Positions 34,545 to 42,837 of a stretch of DNA of 55,207 nucleotides are shown here, in pieces. Under the pieces are notes generated by a model. It was not told where the DNA came from. It saw only the letters and a program-made list of their open reading frames with translations, and searched no databases. The number at the start of each line of letters is the position of its first letter. The first letter of the stretch is position 1. The stretch covers positions 1 through 55,207 of the IMG/VR virus record IMGVR_UViG_3300006080_000002. The stretch is one strand, 5' to 3'. Source of the DNA: a virus. The position numbers and the translations under genes were made by a program.

Positions 34545-34571
34545 AAAAAAAAAAACCCCGGCAATTCGGGG
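34545..34571 (-). terminator. Terminator before the palindromic promoter
   Basis: On the - strand a short CCCCG / CGGGG stem with a six-base loop is followed by eleven T. It closes the membrane-protein gene block (34579-38239). Confidence 0.75.
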
Positions 34572-34578
34572 CTGTGTG

Positions 34579-34821
34579 TTAAAGCATGAGGCCGGTTATA
34601 AAGCCGGACAGAAAGTCTGGCGAGCTGTCTTCCGGTTCGCTTACCTTTGGCTCGGCCCGGCTTGGCGTAACAGGCACGCCGGTATCAACCAAACCACTTT
34701 TCAGAAGCTTATGGTAAAACTCTGGCGTGACTTCGATAACGTCAGCTTGGCTGAAAACCAGTTCGCCAACTGTGTTAATACCGCCATTCGAAACAACGAC
34801 GGTACGCCCAAAAACTTTCAT
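34579..34821 (-). CDS. Hypothetical small protein
   Basis: This 80-aa protein has an N-terminal FGRTVVVSNGGINTVGELVFSQADVIEVTPEFYHKLLKSGLV, which resembles small phage proteins of head or neck type, but this one sits in the early block. The acidic tail ends in a hydrophobic DFLSGFITGLML. ATGA overlap with the membrane protein gene before it. Confidence 0.6.
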   Translation of the reverse strand: MKVFGRTVVVSNGGINTVGELVFSQADVIEVTPEFYHKLLKSGLVDTGVPVTPSRAEPKVSEPEDSSPDFLSGFITGLML

Positions 34822-35273
34822 TTTGTAAACACCAAGTGAAGCACGAAACCAAAAATGGCAAGCGTTTCAATTCCAATAACGCCGAGTCCAATTGGAATGG
34901 CATACTCGAAAAAGTCACGTTTCGGCTTAGCCTTCATTTGCTGCGCAGTATCCGGTTTTTCATCCAAAAAGCGGCGGTATTCCCGGCAATGCCGTCTGTA
35001 CCGCTCGTGTACCCGTGACAGGTCAATTATAAGCGCGTTTGTCACCGCAATAACCACAGCGAACACCAATGCGCAGCGGGCGGCAGCTATAATCGCCATA
35101 TGCCGTGGCATCGTGGCATACAGTTCATACAGGCTCAAGTCCAAATACATGGCCGACGGCGCTATTGCCAACACAGCCAGCATACACAGCGCAATAAGCG
35201 ATGTCCCAAAATCAGGGAACCAGCTTTGTTTCAGCAGTTTCCAGAATGACGGTTTTTCAAAATTCGCAATCAT
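34818..35273 (-). CDS. Membrane protein, unknown function
   Basis: This 151-aa protein has three hydrophobic spans: LIALCMLAVLAIAPSAMYL (about 25-43), MAIIAAARCALVFAVVIAVTNALII (about 59-83) and IPIGLGVIGIETLAIFGFVLHLVF (about 126-149). A basic loop (RVHERYRRHCREYRRFLDEK) lies between the last two. Its site AAGGATG is strong. It could act in superinfection exclusion or membrane takeover; no family recognised. Confidence 0.68.
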   Translation of the reverse strand: MIANFEKPSFWKLLKQSWFPDFGTSLIALCMLAVLAIAPSAMYLDLSLYELYATMPRHMAIIAAARCALVFAVVIAVTNALIIDLSRVHERYRRHCREYRRFLDEKPDTAQQMKAKPKRDFFEYAIPIGLGVIGIETLAIFGFVLHLVFTK

Positions 35274-35282
35274 GGTTCATCC

Positions 35283-35444
35283 TTAGCCTATGGCTTTTGC
35301 TTCACAAATAAGTTTATCGAGCTGGCCGAATACATCGAACAGCTCGATGATTCCGTAAATGGGGCAAGCGAGAAGGGTGACGGCCAGAGCAATCATACCC
35401 CAGTGCAACAGCTTCCAGCGCGTAGCGCTACTCGGTTTCATCAT
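35283..35444 (-). CDS. Small single-span membrane protein
   Basis: This 53-aa protein begins MMKPSSATRWKLLHWGMIALAVTLLACPIYGIIELF, with one membrane segment. The start is placed by GAGGAAAC eight bases ahead. It overlaps the end of the membrane protein gene before it by 17 bases. Confidence 0.55.
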   Translation of the reverse strand: MMKPSSATRWKLLHWGMIALAVTLLACPIYGIIELFDVFGQLDKLICEAKAIG

Positions 35445-35724
35445 TTTTCGTTTCCTCATGGTAGTTGCTAAGTTCCCAATAAATATACGCCCAAACAAGA
35501 ACGGATACAAGGAATAACATTGCCAGATGTTCAAGCCAGTTGCGACGGCATTGCACATCACTGAACAGGTGTTGGCACAGGTGGTTCATTATATCGAAGC
35601 TGTACAGGATTGCGAACATGAGAACTACAGCGAACAGCACTTCCCGTATTGCATCGATGGCACGGACGAACCGTGCCTTCATGCTCGCAAACCACCAGCC
35701 AAGGAACGCCCTTACCCGACGCAT
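35428..35724 (-). CDS. Membrane protein, unknown function
   Basis: This 98-aa protein starts MRRVRAFLGWWFASMKARF (ATG 35724 with GGAGG ahead, overlapping the previous stop as TGATG). Two membrane spans are visible: VLFAVVLMFAILYSFDIM and LAMLFLVSVLVWAYIYWEL. The C-terminus is acidic. Part of a three-gene membrane block. Confidence 0.65.
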   Translation of the reverse strand: MRRVRAFLGWWFASMKARFVRAIDAIREVLFAVVLMFAILYSFDIMNHLCQHLFSDVQCRRNWLEHLAMLFLVSVLVWAYIYWELSNYHEETKNDETE

Positions 35725-36434
35725 CACTCAGCCTCCGGGTAAGGGGCCACACCTTCATCGAATTCGGCCTGTTGGCGGATAAGGTCGACAACTTTGCGGT
35801 AGATGTGCCAATCGGATTCAACCACGGCGCAGTTTTCAATAACAGCGTTCATTTCTTGCGCGTCGCCAATGGTGTCCTGCACAAGCTCAAGGGTGTTCGA
35901 GGAAAGCTTTGACAGCTTCAAAACAAGGTAACGTGTATCAAGCACGAACCCGGTGTCAGGTGTCTGGTCTGCAACACCATAACGGTTTACGGTTAACAGC
36001 TCTTGAGCAAGCCGGAACCCGAATTCCTCAAATGAGAAAAGCATTGGCAGCATGAAATGAATGAAATGCTGAACATGCTGCGCTATCGCCCGGCCAACAT
36101 TCGCGCGAGTTGCCCGGATGTTGTAGTAGTTGCTTGGATGGCGGAAACCGTGGTAGTCAAGCTGCATCACAATGGTGTGTGAATTATTGTTAAGTGGAAC
36201 GTACTGGGTACAACGCCACTTCCCATGCTTCAGAACTTTTGCAGCCACAGCTTGTTCCGCTTTACCCAGAGCCCGGCGCAAAGCGATTGCAGTGTAGCCA
36301 GCACCATTGACAGAAATACTGTGGTTGATAATCTCGGCAACCTTGCGGCAATCCCGGAAGTGGTTGATACGCTCGCGCATATTCCACAGGTCTTTTGCAA
36401 TTTCGTCAGCAAAGCTGAAGTTATTGTTGGTCAT
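35724..36434 (-). CDS. Hypothetical early protein
   Basis: This 236-aa protein begins MTNNNFSFADEIAKDLWNMRERINHFRDC; the middle is HGFRHPSNYYNIRATRANVGRAIAQHVQHFIHF. Predominantly helical and rich in histidine, no catalytic motif recognised. GGAG ribosome site nine bases ahead. Function unknown. Confidence 0.68.
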   Translation of the reverse strand: MTNNNFSFADEIAKDLWNMRERINHFRDCRKVAEIINHSISVNGAGYTAIALRRALGKAEQAVAAKVLKHGKWRCTQYVPLNNNSHTIVMQLDYHGFRHPSNYYNIRATRANVGRAIAQHVQHFIHFMLPMLFSFEEFGFRLAQELLTVNRYGVADQTPDTGFVLDTRYLVLKLSKLSSNTLELVQDTIGDAQEMNAVIENCAVVESDWHIYRKVVDLIRQQAEFDEGVAPYPEAE

Positions 36435-36436
36435 GG

Positions 36437-36733
36437 TTAGTTGCTCCAGTTACGCAGGAAAATTGACTGCTGTTTGTTTTGAGCCCCAGGATGCGGCCCA
36501 TCGAAAGTGGCTAACCAGCCGTGCGGCAGATCGCACATATTAAGCTTGTCAACAATGCGGCCAATACGACCGGCGATATCGGCTGGCGTTCCATGGCCGT
36601 AAACAGCGTAGAACTTGATGGTTTTGCCAGACTTGTTCACGTTGTAGTAGGTTTTGACGCATTGCAGGTTATGCTGAGCCAACAGTGCGCGGGTGGCGGC
36701 GATGGCTTTCTTTTGGTTGCGAGGTGTTGTCAT
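36437..36733 (-). CDS. Hypothetical early protein
   Basis: This 98-aa protein begins MTTPRNQKKAIAATRALLAQHNL (site AAGGGT). It has VKTYYNVNKSGKTIKFYAVYGHG and IAGRIGRIVDKLNMCDLPHGW. Basic, mixed alpha/beta, no family. A TTGCAA promoter precedes it. Confidence 0.65.
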   Translation of the reverse strand: MTTPRNQKKAIAATRALLAQHNLQCVKTYYNVNKSGKTIKFYAVYGHGTPADIAGRIGRIVDKLNMCDLPHGWLATFDGPHPGAQNKQQSIFLRNWSN

Positions 36734-36764
36734 TTGATTACCCTTGTTTGGTTTCGGTAAGGGT

Positions 36765-36792
36765 ACTATACAGGAATGCGCGGGCGTTGCAA
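36765..36792 (-). promoter_or_regulatory. Promoter of the TTGCA family
   Basis: TTGCAA - 16 bases - TATAGT on the - strand, 32 bases before the start at 36733. Confidence 0.68.
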
Positions 36793-36812
36793 CAACTAAA
36801 CGCCCGCTTTTG

Positions 36813-37394
36813 TTATTCGCCGATTTTGTAAACCAGCTGAACCAGATAAGAATCAAGGCGCTTCGATACGCCGTCTTCAATTCCCCAGCACGGGGCATCG
36901 AATGCGGTGTAGTTAGCTTCGGTCGGATATGCCGGGTCATGTATGACCACACCATTTCGGCAAACCACGGCATGGTTCACTTCCGTGCCATCGTAGCCGC
37001 CGTTGACAATGCAGACCACATTGCCCAACAGCTCCGCGGTGAATTCCAAAGCTTCCTGAGCTGTCATCGGGTTGTGTTTGTTGCCATATATTGAGAAGTC
37101 GAAAAGCCCCCAGCCAATTTCGGCAAGTGCCGCTTTGAACTTTTCGTCGGCTGCTTCCAGAACCGCAATCGCTTCTTTGCTTGGGTTGCGGTGCGCCCAT
37201 TCCGGGACAAGGTCGTACAGGTTGGGCAACCCTACCACCCCGGTGATACTTTCAACACAGGCACGGAAGCAATCGGTTTCGGTGCGCTGTGGCACCGGGT
37301 TGGCCATATGCTGCGGAACCCAGAAATTGGCTTCCGGGTCGAAGTAGTCAAGATCGTGCAGGGCAAAGCGCCCAATATGTGTAAAGTTATTCAT
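36813..37394 (-). CDS. C39-like papain-fold protein (putative cysteine peptidase)
   Basis: This 193-aa protein carries a papain-like arrangement: Q36 and C42 (QRTETDCFRAC), H141 (VNHAVVC) and D153 (VIHDPAYP), in the order and spacing expected for a Cys-His-Asp triad of the C39-like kind. There is no transporter, signal peptide or lipobox, so it should act in the cytoplasm. Such proteins recur in phages of many kinds as uncharacterised early proteins. Whether it cuts a host or phage protein is unknown. Confidence 0.62.
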   Translation of the reverse strand: MNNFTHIGRFALHDLDYFDPEANFWVPQHMANPVPQRTETDCFRACVESITGVVGLPNLYDLVPEWAHRNPSKEAIAVLEAADEKFKAALAEIGWGLFDFSIYGNKHNPMTAQEALEFTAELLGNVVCIVNGGYDGTEVNHAVVCRNGVVIHDPAYPTEANYTAFDAPCWGIEDGVSKRLDSYLVQLVYKIGE

Positions 37395-37651
37395 GAGCCC
37401 TCACCCTCCATGCTTACAATACTGAAGAACTTTTCAATGTCTTCGTTATCAATCAAATGTGACTCGCAGATGTCGCTTTTAAATTCGTATACAGCGAAAT
37501 TTTCCTCACGGCTGATAACTGCGTGAATCGTATAAAAGCGGCCTGTTGTAAGCCACTTGTCAGCAATAACTGAACCTTCCATATAGAAGTCGGCGTTGGC
37601 TAACAGCACCTGCCCGGCGCTAAGTTCAAGAGGGTTAATTGAATCAGTCAT
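37391..37651 (-). CDS. Hypothetical early protein
   Basis: This 86-aa protein has a beta-rich core: ADKWLTTGRFYTIHAVISREENFAVYEFKSD, then an acidic helix, NEDIEKFFSIV. It overlaps both neighbours by four bases, so it is translationally coupled. Unknown function. Confidence 0.65.
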   Translation of the reverse strand: MTDSINPLELSAGQVLLANADFYMEGSVIADKWLTTGRFYTIHAVISREENFAVYEFKSDICESHLIDNEDIEKFFSIVSMEGEGS

Positions 37652-38133
37652 AGTTCGGTTGCCCAGTTTGATGGTAGTTTAGCTGCGGTTATGGCCGCAG
37701 CTCGTTGTTCATGTGTTAAGCCCGGCATAATATGCCTGAAGAAGAACGGGTTAGCAAGTTGCGCAATATGGCCAGCCATAGTCCGGAAGTTGTCAGTAGT
37801 CATTGCACCCCGTGCCATCTGGAACGTTACGTTGTACTGTACACCGGGGCAAACGTCCACACTTACTTGAACATGAATACACTTTTGGTATGTGCAACCG
37901 GGCTCATTAATCGATGGCTCGTCCTGTGTGCAGTAATAGTCAACAAATATGGCATTTGCCAGCACTACATTACCGCACCAGAATGAACCACGGGACAGGG
38001 CGTGCTTTTGGCTGTACCTGCGCCCATCATGAATGGTTAGCCCATAGCCTTCCATATAATGTTCAACCGCTGCAACAACATCCGCAGCGGTTGGAACAAC
38101 CTGTTGAACAGTACCTGCATTATTAAAGGCCAT
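37648..38133 (-). CDS. Hypothetical early protein
   Basis: This 161-aa protein begins MAFNNAGTVQQVVPTAADVVAAVEHYMEGY (site GGGATG). It contains FVDYYCTQDEPSINEPGCTYQKCIHVQVSVDVCPGVQYNV, with four cysteines, and a helical end. No family recognised. It overlaps the tiny membrane gene before it. Confidence 0.66.
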   Translation of the reverse strand: MAFNNAGTVQQVVPTAADVVAAVEHYMEGYGLTIHDGRRYSQKHALSRGSFWCGNVVLANAIFVDYYCTQDEPSINEPGCTYQKCIHVQVSVDVCPGVQYNVTFQMARGAMTTDNFRTMAGHIAQLANPFFFRHIMPGLTHEQRAAAITAAKLPSNWATEL

Positions 38134-38239
38134 TACACATCCCCCACAAGCATTCAACTGGGAGGGTTTGACTAACCACAAGCGAGGCCAAAGCAACCAG
38201 CGCTCCGATCACGTAATGTTTTTGTTTTACCTTGCGCAT
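38123..38239 (-). CDS. Tiny membrane protein, first gene of leftward arm
   Basis: This 38-aa frame begins MRKVKQKHYVIGALVALASLVV. It has AAAGGA eight bases before the ATG and lies directly downstream of a near-consensus promoter. One membrane segment (about residues 9-23) follows a basic start. Strong start signals make it likely to be translated. It might also serve as a leader that couples translation into the 161-aa gene. Confidence 0.6.
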   Translation of the reverse strand: MRKVKQKHYVIGALVALASLVVSQTLPVECLWGMCNGL

Positions 38240-38272
38240 TTGTGAATTCCTTTGTTGTTTGTTGATATTCAG

Positions 38273-38300
38273 ATTATAGCAGCTTTTGCAGGCGTTGCAA
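38273..38300 (-). promoter_or_regulatory. Main leftward early promoter
   Basis: TTGCAA - 16 bases - TATAAT (perfect -10) on the - strand, 34 bases before the 38-aa gene. It should start the leftward early transcript. Confidence 0.78.
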
Positions 38301-38362
38301 TACCCCTAGTGCAAGTTGCAAGAAAGTCGCTTGATTACTGTACGTTTTTTAACCAAAAGTTA

Positions 38363-38866
38363 TTAACATTCAAGGTTAATAAATGTTAATAAAATGTTAA
38401 TTTTGTACAAAAAATGCACAGCTTTTAAATTGGCAAAAGTGAGGGGGTTGGTTGAATAAATTTTATTTGTCGGTGACGATTTTGGCAAAGCTAAAAACGG
38501 GGCTTTTTTATTAACCAAAAAACCAACTTATAACATTAAAATAACCAGTATGGTTAATCGCTGTAAGCCCCGTAAATACTGGGTTAAATAATAATATATA
38601 TATAAAAATTAACATTATTAACCTAGTAAGGGGGGTAAAACGTATATTTATAGGAACCCATCAAAATTCAAAATGCACACCTTTTAGAACCACCCCCTAA
38701 AAATACCCCCTAACACCCCGACGGCCCAAAAATGTTAAAAATGTTAAAAACTGGTTATTTCATACACCAGCGTTTTACAAATGTTAATTTTTGGGTTAAT
38801 TTTTGCCAGCGGTTAATAGTAACCCTAACTTTTAACATTTTTAAAAACACACCCCCTTATTAACAT
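38363..38866. repeat. Iteron-like ATGTTAA / TTAACAT array
   Basis: Nine seven-base copies occur in both orientations and in two groups: three at 38363-38400, one at 38609, and five at 38732-38866. The AT-rich context raises the chance count, but two perfectly spaced direct pairs (38383/38394 and 38732/38741) and a boundary at the first gene argue for design. Confidence 0.6.
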
Positions 38867-38884
38867 TTGCAAAAGGTAAAACCC

Positions 38885-40024
38885 ATGCAAACACCAGCAA
38901 ACCCAACCAATAACGAACTGCCCGGCCAAGGGCAACCAATGGAACAAGCGGCACAGCCAACTGTGCAGCCCGCCAGCCCGGCCCCAGCGGCTAACCCTGT
39001 GCAACCCCCTGCCCAACCCGTACAAACGGCCCCAGCGCACGCACAGGCCGTACAACCACACATCGCAGCGGCCACGGTGCATGACTTAGTGGAGGAGGTT
39101 GGCGGCATTATGCACCTGTGCCTAAAAGCGGCTGCACCGGGCCAACAGGAAACGCGATACGCTTGGCTGCCCTCTATGGTGTCCAATGTGGTTAAAAGCT
39201 ATTCATTCAGTAACCCTTGGCCACATTGCCATCCACAGGTTCCGGACGACGTAAACAACCCGTTCAACTTCGCGCTTAGTAACGAGCCGGGGTTGCCTCT
39301 GTGCCTGGAGCTGTCCCCGCAGTTCAAAGGCATTGTTGGCGAAGCCCGTTACCGTGATGACAGCTTTATCATGGAACCACTGGAAGGCGATTCAATGCGT
39401 CTGCCCCATGTGCCGCTGCCGCACGAATACCACGAGCTGCTTTTCGGGCCGGGCAAACCTGATTACACTGACAGGGAAAAGACCGCACTGATTAATCATT
39501 TTATCCCTTTAATCGGTATGGCATCATGCCCGTACAATATGCTTGGCGGCATGGTGTTGGTGGATACGGAAGCTGTGCTTTTAAACTGCTATCGCTTTTA
39601 CCTCAAAATGCACGCTGAGCGGCAAGCACGGGCAGACGCTGTTTACACTCCGGAAGTGCTGGCCAGCGACGCACCAGTTAAGGCCGCCATTGAACGGCGC
39701 CGTGAACTGCAACGCCAGCGCCGGGAAGCTCGTGAAGCGCGTGCGGCGGAACGTAAAGCTGAGCGTGAGGCCAAGCGGGCGGAACGTGAGGCGAAAGCGG
39801 CTAACCGGAAAGTCAGTGCCGAGGCGTATCAGGAATGGCTTGCCAAATGCACGGCTAAGCGTGAGCGTATTGAAGACATCCGCGCACAAATTGAGCAGGC
39901 CCGTATCACACGCGATGAGGAAATTGAAGCTCTGCAGGATGAATGGCGTAAAGCCATTGGTTTGTTGGAGCAGGAGTTGCGTGATGTTAAGGGTGAGCCG
40001 GTTGGTACAGTGCCCGGCAACTAA
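38885..40024 (+). CDS. Origin-proximal protein of unknown function with P/Q/A-rich N-terminus and coiled coil
   Basis: This 379-aa protein has residues 1-60 low in complexity and rich in P, Q and A (AQPTVQPASPAPAANPVQPP). Residues about 60-250 look globular (VHDLVEEVGGIMHLCLKAAA, YNMLGGMVLVDTEAVLLNCYRFYLKMHAE). Residues about 265-370 form a very basic and charged helix (RRELQRQRREAREARAAERKAE). The start at 38885 has AAAGGT ahead. It is the first rightward gene, next to the repeats, so an origin-binding role is possible. No family recognised. Confidence 0.7.
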   Translation: MQTPANPTNNELPGQGQPMEQAAQPTVQPASPAPAANPVQPPAQPVQTAPAHAQAVQPHIAAATVHDLVEEVGGIMHLCLKAAAPGQQETRYAWLPSMVSNVVKSYSFSNPWPHCHPQVPDDVNNPFNFALSNEPGLPLCLELSPQFKGIVGEARYRDDSFIMEPLEGDSMRLPHVPLPHEYHELLFGPGKPDYTDREKTALINHFIPLIGMASCPYNMLGGMVLVDTEAVLLNCYRFYLKMHAERQARADAVYTPEVLASDAPVKAAIERRRELQRQRREAREARAAERKAEREAKRAEREAKAANRKVSAEAYQEWLAKCTAKRERIEDIRAQIEQARITRDEEIEALQDEWRKAIGLLEQELRDVKGEPVGTVPGN

Positions 40025-40089
40025 CCGTTGCGATTTTACAACAGGGCGGGTATAGTTACCGGCCCTGCTAATATTTACGGAGTCAACAA

Positions 40090-40332
40090 ATGTCTGAACA
40101 CGAAACAACCCCGCAAGAACGCTTTGACGCGCTGTATATCACCAGTAACGAAATCCAGGAACGTATGGGCGTTGTACGCTCAAGCATCCTGCACGCTCGC
40201 CAGCGGGGTATGCTTCCTGACCCTATTATGGTTCGCGGTGTCAACACTTTTATTTGGGAACGTGACGGTATCGAAGAGTACCTCAAAAGCTGGGAACTTT
40301 CGCTAAAGTCTCGTCGCGGTGAACTGAACTAA
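40090..40332 (+). CDS. Small helix-turn-helix protein (AlpA/excisionase-like)
   Basis: This 80-aa protein has YITSNEIQERMGVVRSSILHARQRGMLPDPIMVRGVNTFIWERDGIEEYL. This is a winged-helix arrangement of the MerR/AlpA/HTH_17 kind, in which a helix-turn-helix is followed by a tryptophan-bearing wing. It lies between the origin-proximal gene and the primase and could bind the origin or control the replication operon. No integrase is present, so an excisionase role is unlikely. Confidence 0.75.
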   Translation: MSEHETTPQERFDALYITSNEIQERMGVVRSSILHARQRGMLPDPIMVRGVNTFIWERDGIEEYLKSWELSLKSRRGELN

Positions 40333-40343
40333 GGGGAAGCGCA

Positions 40344-42758
40344 GTGAGAGACGTTTTATGGGAACGTCTGCCGCTGGAAATGAGGGAACGTAACCAATGG
40401 TGCGTTGCAGGCCCGGACAAAGCCCCTCAGATTTTAGGTAACTCAGGTTTACACAATGCCAGCCCGGTTAAAGGCCCGTGGATGAGCTTTGAGAAAGCCT
40501 GCCAAGTTGCGCGGCAGTACGACGCTGAAATCGGATATGTTTTAACAACAGAAGACGGCATTACGTGCATTGACTTGGATGTTAAGGATTCGACGTCTAA
40601 GAAGCCCAACGGCGAACCTGTGCCGCCAAAAGATTGGACAACAGTAGAAGAGTTGGCGCAGTACCGTGAATGGATACAGTTTTTTGGTAGTTATGCTGAG
40701 CGCAGCGTTTCCGGACGCGGGGTTCACATTTTAGTTAAAGGCGACATTGGGGCTGGTGTTCGACGCGGTGGCGTTGAGCTGTACAGCACAGAGCGCTTTA
40801 TCGTTTGTACTGGCGACACGGTTTCGGACGTGCTTTATAGCGTGCGTGACAATGTGGTTAGGTGCGAACCATTGCACACTGACCCATTCCACCTCGCTGA
40901 TTGCAATGACCAAATCAATATCATGGCTTTTGCATACCGCAGCAGCCAAGGTGTGCAAGGCTCCCGAAGCGACTATGAACTGGTGGAACTTGAGCCGGTT
41001 GAAAGTGATGAAACCATCATGCAGCGTGCCCGGGAAGCGGCCAACAACAGCAAGTTCAGCCAACTGTATGACGGCGACTGGAGCGGCTATAAAAGCCAAT
41101 CCGAAGCGGATTTGTCGCTTATGTCAATGTTCACGTTTTACAGTAAAAGTAACGAGCAATGCCGCAGGCTGTTCCGTTCGTCTGGTCTGGGCAAGCGTGA
41201 AAAGGCTGTTTGTGATAACCGCTATATCGATTTAACGCTGAAGCTTGTGCGCCAGCGCCAGGATCGTGAAGCAGAACGGGCAAAGCAATCCGCTGAGCAG
41301 GCAAAAGAACTTGTCAGCCAGTTGGTTTCCAAAATGAACAGCGAAGCAAGTGCTGCCATTTCTGGCGAAGTGCTGAGCACTGACCGGTCATTACCACAAA
41401 GTGCGTCAGACCTTGGCGACGGCCTGGACTGGCCGCCCGGCGTAGCTGGTGCTATTGCTAAGTTCATTTATCGCAGCGCACCGCGCCCTGCCAAGGAAGT
41501 TGGTATCGTTGCTGCACTGGGTTTGCTGGCCGGTATATGCGGCCGGTCATTCCACATTCCACAGTCGGGCTTAAACCTGTATATCATTCTTGTTGCGCGT
41601 TCCGGCGTAGGCAAGGAAGCGATGCACACAGGTATCAGCTTAATCGTGAATAAGGTAATGGACGGCTGCCCTGTATTTAACAGCTTTATTGACTTTGACG
41701 ATTTTGCATCCGGTCAGTCCTTAACGCGGGTAATTTCCGAAAAGCCTTCCTTTGTAAACGTTGGTAGTGAGTGGGGGCGCAAACTGAAGCGCTTAGCACA
41801 TGACGACGGTAAAGGCGAAGGCCCAATGCAAAGCCTGCGCACAACAATGACAGCGCTATATCAAAAGTCAGGCCCATCATCCATCGTTGGTGGTATTAGC
41901 TATTCGAAAGCGGATAAAAACGTTGCCTCCATTAGTAGTGCCGCTTATAGCATGATTGGCGAAACAACGCCGAGCACGTTTTTTGAGTCCTTAACCGACA
42001 GTATGATGGAAGACGGGTTTTTAAGCCGCTTCTTGATTATTGAATATAACGGTAACAGGCCACCATTAAACGAAACGCCGGTATTGGAGCCGGAACCTGC
42101 CCTTGTAAAAGCGTTGCAGAATATGGCGTTTGTTTCTTCAAAATTAAACGCAATGAATAACAGTAAGCTCGTAGCGTTTGACCCGGACGCTATGGCCCAG
42201 CTAAAGGCATTCGACAAGCGCTGTGATGATGAGATTAACAGCAGCGACGATGAAAGCTGGCGGCAAATGTGGAACCGGGCACACCTGAAGGCGTACCGGA
42301 TAGCTGCGTTGCTTGCGGCTGCGGACAACCCGGAAAAGCCCTGTGCTACTACAGCCCATACGGAATGGGCCTTGATGGTTGTGCAGCGCGATATCAAGCT
42401 TATGACGGCCAGGATGCAAAGCGGGGAAATTGGGCAAGGGACGGACGATAAGCGGGTTCTTAAAATTCTGGAAATTGCAAGCGAAGTATTTAAAAACGGG
42501 TATTCAAAAGGATATAACTTACCCGCGGAATTTGCGCCGAACGGTATATTGGCCAGGAGCTTTTTACAAGTGCGGATATCCCGGATTAAAATGTTTAAGG
42601 AACACCGGGTTGGCACCGGGGCTGCTTTGGATAGCACATTACGATTAATGATTGAAAACGGTTATATTGAAGAAATAAACCGGGATACATTAATCGCGGA
42701 ATATGGCCGGAACTATGGTAAATGTTATCGGGTTATCAACTGGCCGAGCACGTATTAA
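40344..42758 (+). CDS. Primase-helicase (AEP primase domain plus DUF3987-like ATPase)
   Basis: This 804-aa replication enzyme shows the N-terminal archaeo-eukaryotic primase pattern: D77 and D79 (CIDLDV) and SGRGVHI with H128. After a linker, a C-terminal ATPase/helicase of the DUF3987 type begins near residue 355 (YRSAPRPAKEVGIVAALGLLAGI), with a Walker A-like ARSGVGKEAM and a later Walker B-type region. It should make primers and unwind DNA for the phage family B polymerase. It has a ribosome site (AAGGGGAAG) and follows the HTH gene. Confidence 0.82.
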   Translation: MRDVLWERLPLEMRERNQWCVAGPDKAPQILGNSGLHNASPVKGPWMSFEKACQVARQYDAEIGYVLTTEDGITCIDLDVKDSTSKKPNGEPVPPKDWTTVEELAQYREWIQFFGSYAERSVSGRGVHILVKGDIGAGVRRGGVELYSTERFIVCTGDTVSDVLYSVRDNVVRCEPLHTDPFHLADCNDQINIMAFAYRSSQGVQGSRSDYELVELEPVESDETIMQRAREAANNSKFSQLYDGDWSGYKSQSEADLSLMSMFTFYSKSNEQCRRLFRSSGLGKREKAVCDNRYIDLTLKLVRQRQDREAERAKQSAEQAKELVSQLVSKMNSEASAAISGEVLSTDRSLPQSASDLGDGLDWPPGVAGAIAKFIYRSAPRPAKEVGIVAALGLLAGICGRSFHIPQSGLNLYIILVARSGVGKEAMHTGISLIVNKVMDGCPVFNSFIDFDDFASGQSLTRVISEKPSFVNVGSEWGRKLKRLAHDDGKGEGPMQSLRTTMTALYQKSGPSSIVGGISYSKADKNVASISSAAYSMIGETTPSTFFESLTDSMMEDGFLSRFLIIEYNGNRPPLNETPVLEPEPALVKALQNMAFVSSKLNAMNNSKLVAFDPDAMAQLKAFDKRCDDEINSSDDESWRQMWNRAHLKAYRIAALLAAADNPEKPCATTAHTEWALMVVQRDIKLMTARMQSGEIGQGTDDKRVLKILEIASEVFKNGYSKGYNLPAEFAPNGILARSFLQVRISRIKMFKEHRVGTGAALDSTLRLMIENGYIEEINRDTLIAEYGRNYGKCYRVINWPSTY

Positions 42759-42773
42759 ATAAGCGTTTTTATA

Positions 42774-42802
42774 TTGCAACAACCAATTGGGCGTTGTAAT
42801 AT
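42774..42802 (+). promoter_or_regulatory. Promoter of the TTGCA family
   Basis: TTGCAA - 17 bases - TAATAT on the + strand between primase-helicase and the 150-aa gene. Confidence 0.55.
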
Positions 42803-42837
42803 AACCACACCTACCACAACCAACAGGAGGGCCACTT

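Larger units (their letters stand above)
38240..38884. other. Intergenic AT-rich region, candidate replication origin
   Basis: This 645-base stretch between the divergent arms has no gene. It is very AT-rich against GC-balanced genes and has nine copies of ATGTTAA/TTAACAT (starts 38363, 38383, 38394, 38609, 38732, 38741, 38781, 38832, 38860), C-rich runs at 38690-38720, and an alternating TATATATATA tract near 38594-38602. An inverted repeat ACGGGGCTT (38497) / AAGCCCCGT (38565) spans the middle. Iteron-like repeats, a melting tract and divergent transcription together suggest an origin bound by a phage initiator. Confidence 0.62.

Noticed and set aside
38240-38884. Possible tRNA or small RNA gene in the intergenic block
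   Set aside because: I saw no cloverleaf or CCA-type end; the block is AT-rich repeats and promoter elements.
40090-40332. HTH protein as excisionase of a temperate phage
   Set aside because: No integrase, attachment site or lysogeny repressor is visible anywhere, so a lytic lifestyle and a regulatory or origin role are more likely.
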